Assembly: GCF_000262465.1 (NCBI RefSeq) | Contig: NZ_CM001489.1 | Coordinates: forward strand, 1,882,903 to 1,946,902 | DNA: 64,000 nucleotides | From: Frankia sp. QA3 | GTDB taxonomy: Bacteria; Actinomycetota; Actinomycetes; Frankiales; Frankiaceae | Direction: 5' to 3' | Shown: positions 42,659 to 51,666 of the stretch, in pieces | Numbering within the stretch: the first letter of the stretch is position 1 | Layout: every line of letters begins with the position of its first letter | The notes under the pieces: model-generated | Databases searched by the model: none | Told to the model about the DNA's origin: nothing | The model's input: only the letters and a program-made list of their open reading frames with translations | Translations under genes and position numbers: made by a program

Positions 42659-43408
42659 TCAGAGGTTGGCCAGGGTGCGCTCGAGCAGGGAGAGCAGGCG
42701 GTCCCAGTGGCGCTGTAGTGCCGAGGGGCTGAAGGCGTCGGTGTCGGACATGGTGAAGCCGTGGAGGGTGCCGGGGTAGATCTCGCAGGTGTGGTCGACA
42801 CCTGCGCCATCCAGGGCCTGGTCGAGCGCGCGGAGGGACTCGGGCGTCATGTCGCCTTCGGCGAGGCCGAGGTGGACCTGGGCGGTGAGCTCGGGGAAGA
42901 GGCGGTGCGGGCTGTCGGGTGCGTCGGTGATCAGGAAGAAGGGGTGGAATCCGGCGACGGCAGCCACCTGGTCCGGGTGGGCGGCTGCGGTGCGCATCGC
43001 CAGGACGGCACCTAGGCAGTAGCCGATTACGGCGACCGGTCCGGTGCCGACCTCGGGTTGGGTGGTGAGGAACCTGAGGTAGGCGTCGGCGTCGCGCAGG
43101 GCACGTTCGGTGGTGTGCGCCTCGATCAGGGGCATCAGCCGGGCGAAGACCGCGGGCCGGATCTCTGCTCCGATATGTGCGGGAAGTTCGATCACTGGTG
43201 CCGGGCCGTGCCGGTAGTAGAGATTGGGGACGAGCACGTAGTACCCGTACGCGGCCAGTTCGCGGGCCTTCTCCTCCAGCTCGGGCCGCACGCCGAAGGC
43301 GTCCGGGTACAGCAGCACCCCCGGGTGCCGCTCGCTGCGGTCGGGGAAGGCGGCGAAAGCGTCGGCCTGGCCGTCCGCGGTGGGAACCTGCAGCGTCGTG
43401 GTGGGCAT
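42659..43408 (-). CDS. dienelactone hydrolase family protein
   Basis: A 249-residue alpha/beta hydrolase. The nucleophile motif GYCLGA (Cys131) replaces Ser as in true dienelactone hydrolases. A catalytic His lies in PGTLHGFTM, with an Asp expected between. PGVLLYPDAFGVRPELEEKARELAAYGYYVLVPNLYYR is typical of the N-terminus. ATG 43408 has AGGAG six bases upstream. It cleaves lactones or esters in aromatic or xenobiotic degradation. Single gene. Confidence 0.93.
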   Translation of the reverse strand: MPTTTLQVPTADGQADAFAAFPDRSERHPGVLLYPDAFGVRPELEEKARELAAYGYYVLVPNLYYRHGPAPVIELPAHIGAEIRPAVFARLMPLIEAHTTERALRDADAYLRFLTTQPEVGTGPVAVIGYCLGAVLAMRTAAAHPDQVAAVAGFHPFFLITDAPDSPHRLFPELTAQVHLGLAEGDMTPESLRALDQALDGAGVDHTCEIYPGTLHGFTMSDTDAFSPSALQRHWDRLLSLLERTLANL

Positions 43409-43888
43409 GCATTCTCCTGTCGTGGTTGATGTGTCAAGCCTGATCAACACGACGGAGGCGGAGCCCGCGCGGCAGCACAAGAGCCTCGATCGAACAGCGG
43501 GCCCGCACCGGCCCGTACGGCGCTCAGAAGAGCACCGGGTCACCCATCCGTGTGTGGCGCAATGCCGTCCCGGTAGTCATCGCCGCACAGCCTAGCCCGG
43601 CGATCAGCGGGACAGCGCCCCACCGGGTGCGGATCTGGTCTTGGGACGGCGCAGATTCCCCAGCTCGGGGGCGGCGTCCAGGTCGGTAGGACGAAACTGG
43701 CCCATCTCGGAGTCGCGGGGGTCGCTCTGTCCCTACGCTGCGGCCATGAGTGAACCTGCGGCGTTGACGCAGCGGTGGGCGGCGGACAGCGTTCAGATCA
43801 TCAGCAGTACCCCGGACCGAGCACCCGACGCGGTGACGGCCCCGCTGGCGGCAGTCGCCGGGATGTCACCACCATCAGGGGCGGCACC
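43409..43888. other. 480-bp region, one doubtful small frame
   Basis: It separates two divergent genes. A 51-codon frame starting ATG 43746 (MSEPAALTQRWAADSVQIISS) ends at 43901 and overlaps the next start by 13 bp; I am not confident it is a gene. Nothing else seen. Confidence 0.4.
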
Positions 43889-44701
43889 ATGCGCACGTTG
43901 ACCAGCCAGGGTGAGCAGGCGGTCGCGGACCTCTCCGCCAGGTACGCGGTGAGCACCGACGCGGTGCGGGCCATGCTGGAGGCGGTCCGGCGGGGCAACG
44001 GCACCATGGCGCAGTTCTCCCACCCCGAGTTCGGCGGCAGCGGCCAGTGGATGGCGGGCGGCATGACGATGGTCGGCGACATGGGTAACCATGGCCTGCA
44101 GGCAACGGTCAGCGGCCTGGCGAGCGAACTGTCGAGACTGCTGGCCTCCACCGCGGTGTACGCGCCCGCGCCCGATCCGGTGTCCGCGGGCGAGCCCGGC
44201 CCGGTTCACCCGGCGAACCGCGGTGCGGCGGAACCGGGTTCCTGGTGGCCGGGCGAGCTGGGGCGGCCCCAGGCCAGCGGCGGCCAGAACGACTCCCACT
44301 ACGCGGTGTTCCCCCAGCTCAGACGGTTGGCCGTGCAGAGCGGCGGCGGGCCCGTGCGCGTCTACGACACGCTCGACCATGCCATCGGCGGCGTGCACCA
44401 GCAGCAGGGCGCCGCGCCGGGCACGCTGTCGTTCACCAGCCAGCACGGCACCTTCACCGTCGACAGCCTGCCGGTGGCGAGCCCGACCACCCCGACGCCG
44501 CCCGCCGCCGAACCCGCCGCGTCGACCACCGCACCTGCGTCGACCACCGCACCTGCGTCGCCCGCGCAGGCGGCCCCGGCGGGAACCGACGCCGACGCGG
44601 TGCTGGCGACCCTCGACCGGCTCGGCGATCTGTACCAGCGCGGCGTCCTGACCGGCGAGGAGTTCGCCGCGAAGAAGGCCGAACTCCTCGCCCGCCTGTA
44701 G
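43889..44701 (+). CDS. SHOCT-domain protein
   Basis: A 270-residue protein. The N-terminal helical domain (LTSQGEQAVADLSARYAVSTDAVRAMLEAV) runs into the conserved block MAQFSHPEFGGSGQWMAGGM and TMVGDMGN. The middle is variable. A Pro/Ala/Thr-rich linker with a duplicated TTAPAS follows, then a C-terminal SHOCT helix pair (LDRLGDLYQRGVLTGEEFAAKKAELL). SHOCT mediates oligomerisation or membrane-linked regulation. ATG 43889 with AGGGGCGG upstream. No signal peptide; role unknown. Confidence 0.85.
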   Translation: MRTLTSQGEQAVADLSARYAVSTDAVRAMLEAVRRGNGTMAQFSHPEFGGSGQWMAGGMTMVGDMGNHGLQATVSGLASELSRLLASTAVYAPAPDPVSAGEPGPVHPANRGAAEPGSWWPGELGRPQASGGQNDSHYAVFPQLRRLAVQSGGGPVRVYDTLDHAIGGVHQQQGAAPGTLSFTSQHGTFTVDSLPVASPTTPTPPAAEPAASTTAPASTTAPASPAQAAPAGTDADAVLATLDRLGDLYQRGVLTGEEFAAKKAELLARL

Positions 44702-44917
44702 CCCGGCGCGCCGGACACCCGACGCCGCGCCCCGCCAGGTCGCCCCCATCAGCCCCACCTGCGGTGACGGGGCGTGGAGCGATCACGGCAAAGGAGGAAT
44801 GAACCCTGCCGGTATCTGCTGGACTGGGAGAAAGGCGCTGCCGGGCGGGCGCCGACCGCGAGCGGTCCACGTAGACGGTCCCCGTAGGCGGTCCACGTAG
44901 GCAGACAGGAGTGCGTC

Positions 44918-45703
44918 GTGGTGGGTGTCGGCGAGCAGCGGCCGTTTCGCGTCCGCTTCGGCTGGGGTGGTGAGGACCTGGCCGTTCTCGCGCCGGTGAG
45001 CGACACCGTCGTGATCGTCGACGTGCTGCGGTTCACGACGGCGGTCAGCGTCGCGGTCACCCGCGGCGCGCAGGTGTTGCCGTTGCGCTGGCGCGACGCC
45101 ACCGCCGTGCGGTTCGCCGCGCAGCACGGGGCGGTTCTCGCCGGCCGGCGTGAGGATCCGACCACGCCATGGTCGCTGTCACCGGCCGACCTCGCCCACA
45201 TCTCGGCCGGCACCCGCCTCGTTCTGCTCTCACCCAACGGCGCCACGCTGTCGGCCGCGGCAGCCGACAGCGGCACGGCCCCCATCGCCGGCTGCCTGCG
45301 CAACGCGGCGGCGGTGGGCACTGTGCTCGCCGACGATCTCGCCGCCGGCCGGTGCGTCGCGGTGATCGCCGCCGGAGAACGGTGGCCAGACGCGCAGGGA
45401 CGCGAGCACGCCGGTCCGCTGCGTCCCGCCGTCGACGACCTGCTCGGCGCCGGCGCGATCATCGCCCGCACCGTCGAGGCGGGCGCCCTGACCCGGGCGC
45501 AGCTCTCCCCGGAGGCCCGAGCCGCCCTGGCCGCCTTCCGTGCGGCCGAACCCGAGCTGCACGACGAGCTGCGCGGGTCCGTCTCCGGACGGGAGCTGCT
45601 GGAGCTGGGCTGGGACGACGACGTCGCCAGCGCCGCGCAGCTCGACGCCGACGCCGTCGTCCCCGTTCTGCGCGACGGCGCGTTCACCGCCCTCGGCGGG
45701 TGA
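44918..45703 (+). CDS. comB: 2-phosphosulfolactate phosphatase (ComB family)
   Basis: A 261-residue member of the ComB family, which removes phosphate from 2-phosphosulfolactate. Family blocks are VIVDVLRFTTAVSVAVTRGAQVLPL, VLLSPNGATLSAAAA, CLRNAAAVG and IAAGERWPD near the metal site. GTG 44918 has AGGAG six bases before it. In actinomycetes without coenzyme M synthesis the real substrate is unclear. Short direct repeats (GGTCCACGTAG) precede it. Confidence 0.9.
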   Translation: MVGVGEQRPFRVRFGWGGEDLAVLAPVSDTVVIVDVLRFTTAVSVAVTRGAQVLPLRWRDATAVRFAAQHGAVLAGRREDPTTPWSLSPADLAHISAGTRLVLLSPNGATLSAAAADSGTAPIAGCLRNAAAVGTVLADDLAAGRCVAVIAAGERWPDAQGREHAGPLRPAVDDLLGAGAIIARTVEAGALTRAQLSPEARAALAAFRAAEPELHDELRGSVSGRELLELGWDDDVASAAQLDADAVVPVLRDGAFTALGG

Positions 45704-45841
45704 CCGGCCCCGGTGGGCGGCGCGCGGGCGCGTCGCCCACCGGGGGGCGACCGGGACGAGGTCCTCGTCCGGCCGCCGATAAACGCGCGACGGCCGGACG
45801 TTGACCCTGACACGGTGGCAGGTCGTAGACCGGTAGGCGTC

Positions 45842-46687
45842 ATGTTCACCATTGGAGACTTCGCCCGCCGCGGGCGCGTGTCGGTCCGGATGCTGCGCCA
45901 CTACGACGCGATCGGACTGCTGCGGCCCGCCCATGTCGACCCGGGCAGCGGCTACCGCTTCTACCAGGACGGTCAGCTCGCCCGACTCAACCGGATCATC
46001 GCCCTGAAGGACCTCGGCTTCACCCTCGCGCAGGTGCGGAGCATCGTCGACGAGCAGGTCAGCGTCGACGAACTGCGCGGCATGCTGCGGCTGCGCCGAG
46101 CCGAACTCACCGCGACGATCGCGGCCGACACCGCCCGGCTCGCCCGGGTGCAGGCGAGGCTTCGCGCCATCGAAAGCGAGGAACACATGCCCACCGACAC
46201 TGTCGTGACCAAGCCCGTCGCCGCCGTCCGCGTCGCGGAACTGGTCGCCACCTGCGCCAGCTACGCCCCCGAGGACATCTCCCCGGTCCTCACGCCCCTG
46301 TTCGCCGACCTGATCGACCGCCTCGCCCGCGCCGGCCTGACCCCGACCGGGCCCGCCCTGGCCTACTACACCGACACCGCCGAAGGTGACGGCACGATCA
46401 ACGTCCACGCGGCCCTGCCCGTCGCCACCGGCCACGACGCCGCCGCCGGCCACGACGCCGGCCACGACCTCACGATCGTCGAGCTCCCGGCGGTCCCCGC
46501 CGCGGCCACCCTCACCCACCACGGATCCATGAACGACATCGTCGCCACCGGCCAGACCCTGGCCCGGTGGATCGACGCCCACGGCCATCGCAGCGCCGGC
46601 TACGCCCGCGAGGTGTACCTGTCCTGCCCCCCGCACGCCCCCGAGCGGTGGGTGACCGAACTGCAGGCGCCGATCACGACGCCCTGA
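45842..46687 (+). CDS. MerR-family regulator with GyrI-like effector domain
   Basis: A 281-residue BmrR/TipA-type activator. MerR HTH (1 to about 70: FTIGDFARRGRVSVRMLRHYDAIGLLRPAHVDPGSGYRFY), a dimerising coiled coil (ELRGMLRLRRAELTATIAADTARL), and a GyrI-like ligand-binding domain (about 110-281) that usually binds drugs. The GyrI part contains an unusual GHDAAAGHDAGHD insertion encoded by short DNA repeats. Target promoters not identified; ComB lies just upstream in the same direction. Confidence 0.92.
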   Translation: MFTIGDFARRGRVSVRMLRHYDAIGLLRPAHVDPGSGYRFYQDGQLARLNRIIALKDLGFTLAQVRSIVDEQVSVDELRGMLRLRRAELTATIAADTARLARVQARLRAIESEEHMPTDTVVTKPVAAVRVAELVATCASYAPEDISPVLTPLFADLIDRLARAGLTPTGPALAYYTDTAEGDGTINVHAALPVATGHDAAAGHDAGHDLTIVELPAVPAAATLTHHGSMNDIVATGQTLARWIDAHGHRSAGYAREVYLSCPPHAPERWVTELQAPITTP

Positions 46688-46758
46688 CGTGGGCCGGCCC
46701 CGGCGCGAGCGGTGCGCCGGGGCCGGCCGGGTACGGACCCACCTGGCGCGGGCGCGCG

Positions 46759-47403
46759 TCAGTCGTCGCGCCCGACACCGCGGTCGGGTGCGCTCATGTC
46801 CCCGGTCGCGGGCGTGCCGTCGGCGAGCCCGTAGCGCAGGTACACGGTGCCCTTCGGACTGGCTACCGGCGGTTCGAGGAGGGTGACGTTCGTGGGCACC
46901 GCGCCACCGTCGAACACCTTCTTCCCGACGCCGAGCACGACCGGGTGCACCCACAGGTCGAGACGGTCGAAGAGCTTCTCGCGCAGGAGCGTCTGCACCA
47001 GGTTCAGGCTTCCGACGACCTTCACGTGCGCGTGCCGGTCACGGATCTCGCGCACCGCGCCGGGCAGATCCGGGCCCAGCCGCGTGGACCCGGCCCAGGT
47101 GAGGTCGGGCGTGGCGCGGGAGGCCACGTACTTCGGGACGCTGTTGAACAGCGTGGCGAACTCGTTGTCCGCGCCGCCCTCCTGGTACGGCCAGTAGGCG
47201 GCGAAGATGTCATACGTCCGCCGGCCGAGCAGGAGGGCGTCCGTGCCCTCGTACGCGGCAGCGACCTGCGCCCCGGCGACCTCGTCCAGCAGGGGCGCCT
47301 GCCAGCCGCCGAACGGGAACCCCACCGGGTCCTCCTCGGGGCCGCCGGGCGCCTGCCCGACGAGGTCGAGGGTTGCGAACAGCGCGATGTGGATCAGCCC
47401 CAT
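46759..47403 (-). CDS. dihydrofolate-reductase-like (RibD C-terminal) protein
   Basis: A 214-residue protein of the RibD_C/DHFR-fold family: LFATLDLVGQAPGG, ALLLGRRTYDIFAAYWP, KYVASRATPDLTWAGSTRLG, VKVVGSLNLVQTLL and LWVHPVVLGVGKKVF. These actinobacterial proteins bind NADPH and are of uncertain substrate. ATG 47403 with GGGAG upstream. Confidence 0.92.
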   Translation of the reverse strand: MGLIHIALFATLDLVGQAPGGPEEDPVGFPFGGWQAPLLDEVAGAQVAAAYEGTDALLLGRRTYDIFAAYWPYQEGGADNEFATLFNSVPKYVASRATPDLTWAGSTRLGPDLPGAVREIRDRHAHVKVVGSLNLVQTLLREKLFDRLDLWVHPVVLGVGKKVFDGGAVPTNVTLLEPPVASPKGTVYLRYGLADGTPATGDMSAPDRGVGRDD

Positions 47404-47563
47404 GCCGTACTCCCGACGAGTTGGTTGTGTCCCGGTCGGAAGGTAGACCCGCGGGCGGCCGGCAGACTCATCGCCGCGACCGCACCCCGCTTCACACTCG
47501 TCGACCGCCTCGACCGCCTCGACCGCCTCGACCGGCCCGCCCGGCCCGCCCGGCCCGGACGGG

Positions 47564-50308
47564 TCAGAGCCGGTGGCGTAGCAGGGCGGCGCCCACCGCC
47601 GTGGCGGGCAGCCAGGAGGCCGCCTCGTCGAGGGTCGCAGCGTCACCGGGGCGCGCGTCGCGCAGCGGCCGGCGCAGGATGCGCGACACCGCGACTCCCC
47701 GCAGATCCCGCAGCAAGATCGTGGCACCGTGCGCGGTCGCGAGATGCGTCCCTGGCGCGGTGACAGCCGCCGCCTCGGTCTTGCCCGGGGCGGCCCACGT
47801 GCGGTCGTAGACGGGGGCGAGGTCGGGCCAGGAGAGCACCTGCGGCCCGGCGGAGCCGCGCACGACCATCACGGCACCCGCGCCGGGCAGGGGGAAGATG
47901 CCCAGCGGCGCGCCACGGTACCCGGGAAGGGGCAGGGATCGCTCCCGCGTCGCCCGCTCGACGTTGTAGATCGTCTGCTCGCCGTCGAACTCGGTCAGGA
48001 TCCCGGTGCCGTCAGGGCCGAAGCCGAATCTCGACATCCTCACGCGTGTCTGTGAAACCGGGGTGATCAGGCGGCGTGCCTGCACGTCATACCGAGTCAG
48101 GCGCGCTCCCACGACGAGCAGCGTGCGGCCGTCGGGGGACAGCGCGGCCCAGTGCGGTGACGGGTCCTCGACGCGCAGGCGTTCGCCGTTCTCACCGTCG
48201 GCGTCCCAGAAGGCGATCGTCCGGTCCAGGGACACGGTGAGCGCCCCGCCGCCGGACAGCGCCATCAGGGCGACCACCGCGTCCTGGTGGAAGCCGAGCT
48301 CGCGTCGGCGTTCCCCGTCGAGGAACAGGACCGCCTGGCGCGTGAACAGCCCCACCCGGGCCGCTGCGGCGAAAACCCGGCCCCCACCGGCCGCGCACAC
48401 CTCGGTGACGGGACCGTCCAACCGGTCGAAACACCACAGCCGCCCGCCCGCCGGGTCGACGAGCTCCACCTGGTCGTACTGCGACCTTCTGACGTAGGGG
48501 ATCCACTGCCTCCTCGTGGAGGGGACGTGGCAGTTGTTCGGCACCGCGTAGACCCCTTCGCCGGTCGGCTCCGAGACATCGTGGTGGGTCGCGATCACCA
48601 GCTCGCGGCCGTCGGGGGAGAACGACAGCGCCTGCGGCGTCGCGCGGTCCCCGGACGATCCCCTGGTGTGCCCCTCGATGCGCCTGGGCTCGGGTGGCGT
48701 CGCGAGCTGGTCGTCGAGCTCGGCCTCGCCGAACCGCGCGTGGGCGTCGGCGGCCATCGCCAGCAGCGACTCGTCGGCGACGCCCGCGGGCCGGTACCCG
48801 GCGGCGCGCAGCCGGGCCGCGACTGCCAGCGCCGGGACGAACGGCAGCCGGAACGCCAGCCGCCACGCCTGCTCCGCCCGGCCTTCGGCGATCAGGGCGC
48901 CGACGACATAGTCGATCTCCGCTCGGGTCAGCTCGCCGACGCGGTCAGGGGCGTCGGTGGGGGCGGTGGGGTCGCCGCCGAGGAACACCGCCACGACGTC
49001 GGTACGGCCGTAGCGCCGCGCCGCGGCACGCACCGCGGCCCTGGTGGTCTTCTCGGCCGCCCCGCTGGCGTCGGCGATCAGCCGGCCGTCGGCGTCCACC
49101 TCCTCGTAGCGGTCCCACTGCTCGCTGAGGAAGGAGAACAGGGCCCGCTCCGCCCCGGGTGCCGGCACGTGGTCACCTTCGACGGCAGCGCTGCGGGCCT
49201 CGTCGCGCCGGGCGGAGTCCGGCGCGAGCTGCGCGGTGACCAGGAGCTCCGCGCGGGCAGCCGGGCTGGTCAGGTGCCGCAGAGCACGCCGCAGGGCGTC
49301 CGCCAGCGCGCGCGGCACGGGCCGGTCGACCAGCGCGTCGAGCAGCAGGCCGACGCCGTGCGCGCCGTGGGTGGCAAGGTGGCCGTCGTCGTGGCGCAGC
49401 GCCGCGGCGACGACGCGATGCGCGTCGTCGGCGGGCAGGTGGCGGTTGTCGGTGAGCAGCGCGAGCCACCGATCCGTGGCCGGCGAGGTCTCGCGCAGGC
49501 AGGCCGACGCCAGCTCGTCGAGCGCCTTCGGCACCGACGTGGCCCGCAGGGTGTCCGCCGCGCCCTGGGCGAGCGCCGGGTCCGCCTCGGCGACCGCGCT
49601 GACGATCTCGCGGGGCCAGCGCCTGGCCAGCACCTCCGTGAGCAGGGCCCACTGCCTGGCCCCCCGCGCGGGCGACGCGGGCGACGCGGGCGACTGTCCG
49701 CGCAGGCGCAGCAGGAGCAGCGGCAATCTGTCCTCGCGTGGCAGGGCGCGGGCCACCCGTGCCCGGCGGCCAGTGATGTTTTGCCAGTCCTCGCGGCCCT
49801 CGCCGGTGACCGCCGTGTGCACCAGCCCGAACAGGTCCGGCTGGCAGCTGTGCGCCCAGTAGGGGGCGATCGTCGCGACGACGGCATCGGCCCACCCGCT
49901 GAAGGGCGCCGTCCCATAGCGGATACGTATCGCCAGCTCGTCGTGAAGTGCCCGCACGGCGGCGGCCGGAAGGGGTGGCGGCTGGCTCGTCGGGTGCTCG
50001 CCGGACCGCGTCGGCCGCGAGGCCGCCACCACGTAGGCCAGCGCCGAGACGCCCGCGAGCCGGCCGGCACGGCACGCTCTCACCAGCCGCCGCAACGCCC
50101 ACCGGGCCCGCCAGCCGGGATCGCCGTCGCCCGCCGCGTGCGCGCGGGCCGCGGCCCGGCGCAGGCGCCAAGGTACCGCAACCACCTCGGTGAGCAGACG
50201 GAGCAGGCCGTCCTCGTCGGGGCTGCTGTCCGTGCTGTCCGCGACCTCGCCGGCCGGGCTCATCCGCCCAACGCCGCTCGCGGCTGGCAGCTCGTAGTCC
50301 GTCGACAT
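47564..50308 (-). CDS. 914-residue helical-repeat plus WD40-type beta-propeller protein
   Basis: Starts at ATG 50308 (MSTDYELPAASGVGRM); the frame is open further but unconserved. Residues 1 to about 540 are Ala/Arg/Leu-rich and helical with HEAT-like pairs (DAHRVVAAALRHDDGHLATHGAHGVGLLLDALV). From about 560 to 914 there are propeller strands: LSFSPDGRELVIATHH, LSGGGALTVSLDRTIAFWD, LSPDGRTLLVVGARLTRYD, FGPDGTGILTEFDGEQTIYN. No catalytic domain, signal or membrane segment was seen. HEAT plus WD40 proteins often act as scaffolds or sensors, including in bacterial conflict systems; no such partners are adjacent. Monocistronic. Confidence 0.82.
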   Translation of the reverse strand: MSTDYELPAASGVGRMSPAGEVADSTDSSPDEDGLLRLLTEVVAVPWRLRRAAARAHAAGDGDPGWRARWALRRLVRACRAGRLAGVSALAYVVAASRPTRSGEHPTSQPPPLPAAAVRALHDELAIRIRYGTAPFSGWADAVVATIAPYWAHSCQPDLFGLVHTAVTGEGREDWQNITGRRARVARALPREDRLPLLLLRLRGQSPASPASPARGARQWALLTEVLARRWPREIVSAVAEADPALAQGAADTLRATSVPKALDELASACLRETSPATDRWLALLTDNRHLPADDAHRVVAAALRHDDGHLATHGAHGVGLLLDALVDRPVPRALADALRRALRHLTSPAARAELLVTAQLAPDSARRDEARSAAVEGDHVPAPGAERALFSFLSEQWDRYEEVDADGRLIADASGAAEKTTRAAVRAAARRYGRTDVVAVFLGGDPTAPTDAPDRVGELTRAEIDYVVGALIAEGRAEQAWRLAFRLPFVPALAVAARLRAAGYRPAGVADESLLAMAADAHARFGEAELDDQLATPPEPRRIEGHTRGSSGDRATPQALSFSPDGRELVIATHHDVSEPTGEGVYAVPNNCHVPSTRRQWIPYVRRSQYDQVELVDPAGGRLWCFDRLDGPVTEVCAAGGGRVFAAAARVGLFTRQAVLFLDGERRRELGFHQDAVVALMALSGGGALTVSLDRTIAFWDADGENGERLRVEDPSPHWAALSPDGRTLLVVGARLTRYDVQARRLITPVSQTRVRMSRFGFGPDGTGILTEFDGEQTIYNVERATRERSLPLPGYRGAPLGIFPLPGAGAVMVVRGSAGPQVLSWPDLAPVYDRTWAAPGKTEAAAVTAPGTHLATAHGATILLRDLRGVAVSRILRRPLRDARPGDAATLDEAASWLPATAVGAALLRHRL

Positions 50309-50461
50309 GACGTGGAGTATGCGTCCGCCGCCCCAGGGTTGCGCGCGAATTGGACCAAGGCGCCGAAGCGGAGGACGGCCGATCGGATGCACTCGGGCCG
50401 GGCAGGCGATGCTGGGCCTGCCCGGGCCGCGATGCCCACGGTTGCGGCAGAATTGCCAGGC

Positions 50462-51343
50462 GTGACTTCCCACCGGCATCCCTCCCCGCAGCAACGCCGC
50501 TACGCCGACGATGTGCTGGGTGGCCCGACCGACACCGAACGTGCCCGGCTGGCCGCCATGGCCGCGGTCTGCGACCCGACGACGATCCGCGTCCTGGACG
50601 AACGCGGCGTCGGCGTCGGCTGGCGATGCCTGGAGGTGGGCGCCGGCGGCGGGTCGATCGCGGCCTGGCTCGCCGACCGCGTCACCGGTGCCGACGCCGA
50701 CTCCACCACCGGCCCGGCCACCGACGCCGGGGCCGGCCATGCCACCAGGGCCGGCCATGTGGTCGCCACCGACGTCGACACCCGCCACCTCGACGTCCTC
50801 GCCGGCCCGGAACTGACGGTCCTGCGCCACGACGTCACCCGTGACCCCGCGCCCCCGGGCGGGCCGTTCGACCTCATCCACGCCCGGTTCGTCCTGGAGC
50901 ATCTTCCCGACCGCGAGCACGTCCTGGACCGCCTGCGGGACTGGCTGAAACCCGCCGGCGTCCTCGTCGTCGAGTCGATCGCCGCGTTCCCCCTCGATTC
51001 CTCACCCCACCCGGCGTTCCGCCGGGCCATGCTGAGCATCGACGAGGCGCTGGCGAAGACCATCGGCACGGACTCCGCCTGGGCGCGCGGGTTCCCCGGC
51101 CCCCTGCAGGCCCGCGGCCTGGTCGACGTGGGGGTGAGCGTGCACCTGCCGACCACCGGCGGCGCGGGCGCCTCCGCCCAGTGCTGGGCGCTGACCCTGA
51201 CGCGGCTGCGCCCCCACATCCGCGAGCTGGACCTGGCCGGCGACGACACCCTCGACGAGGCCCTGGACTGCCTCGCGGACCCGGCGTTTTTCGACCTGTC
51301 CTTCGCCACCGCCATCGCCTGGGGCCGCGCACCCGACTACTGA
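50462..51343 (+). CDS. SAM-dependent methyltransferase
   Basis: A 293-residue class I methyltransferase. Motif I is CLEVGAGGGSIAAWLA (about residue 58), followed by an acidic loop VVATDVDTRHLD, LIHARFVLEHLPDREHVLDRLRDWLKPAGVLVVES (motifs II/III) and a C-terminal cap. A 20-residue Gly/Ala/Thr insertion with repeated AGH units interrupts motif I and II. GTG 50462, or ATG 50432. Substrate unknown; divergent from the propeller protein. Confidence 0.9.
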   Translation: MTSHRHPSPQQRRYADDVLGGPTDTERARLAAMAAVCDPTTIRVLDERGVGVGWRCLEVGAGGGSIAAWLADRVTGADADSTTGPATDAGAGHATRAGHVVATDVDTRHLDVLAGPELTVLRHDVTRDPAPPGGPFDLIHARFVLEHLPDREHVLDRLRDWLKPAGVLVVESIAAFPLDSSPHPAFRRAMLSIDEALAKTIGTDSAWARGFPGPLQARGLVDVGVSVHLPTTGGAGASAQCWALTLTRLRPHIRELDLAGDDTLDEALDCLADPAFFDLSFATAIAWGRAPDY

Positions 51344-51530
51344 TCTTTCATGGGTGGTGTCGGTTGGTGGTTCGTGCTGATGGTTCCCGGGTCGGTTCGG
51401 CGGCGGGTGTTGATCGGATACCGGGACCGCCGCAGACACAGCCATCGGGGTTACCGCCAAGCCAACCATCATGATCACCGGGCCGGAGGTGTCGTGGATC
51501 ATCTCCACCCGACCCGGCAAATGAAAGATC
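51342..51530. mobile_element. candidate 189-bp MITE-like element
   Basis: Perfect 10-bp terminal inverted repeats, GATCTTTCAT at 51342 and ATGAAAGATC ending 51530, with partial similarity further in (GGGTNGGGTGG-like). The interior is non-coding. The left end overlaps the stop codon of the methyltransferase gene. I see no clear target duplication. It might instead be part of a transcription-termination structure. Confidence 0.4.
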
Positions 51531-51666
51531 GGTAGCCGCGCGCGGCTGGATGCGCGCAGTGGCGACCCGCCGCGCCGCCGGGGTCCGCCTGGACCTGCGG
51601 TCGGCCTCGTCGCCCGGCGGAAAACGAGTTGACCATGGTGGGTGTCGCTGGGCTAGGTTCACCCTC

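Noticed and set aside
43746..43901. Small gene before the SHOCT protein
   Set aside because: 51 codons, no clear ribosome site, overlaps the next start and shows no recognisable motif. It may be real but is unsupported.
47503..47560. CGACCGCCT and CCGGCCCGC tandem runs as a functional element
   Set aside because: Simple low-complexity slippage at a gene end with no palindrome or positional logic.
48287..50461. A 1018-residue protein ending in the methyltransferase
   Set aside because: The first 725 residues are the reverse-strand shadow of the WD40-type gene. The methyltransferase homology begins at 50462.
50309..50920. N-terminal 200-residue extension of the WD40-type protein
   Set aside because: It overlaps the methyltransferase on the other strand and has no domain; ATG 50308 marks the start of plausible protein.
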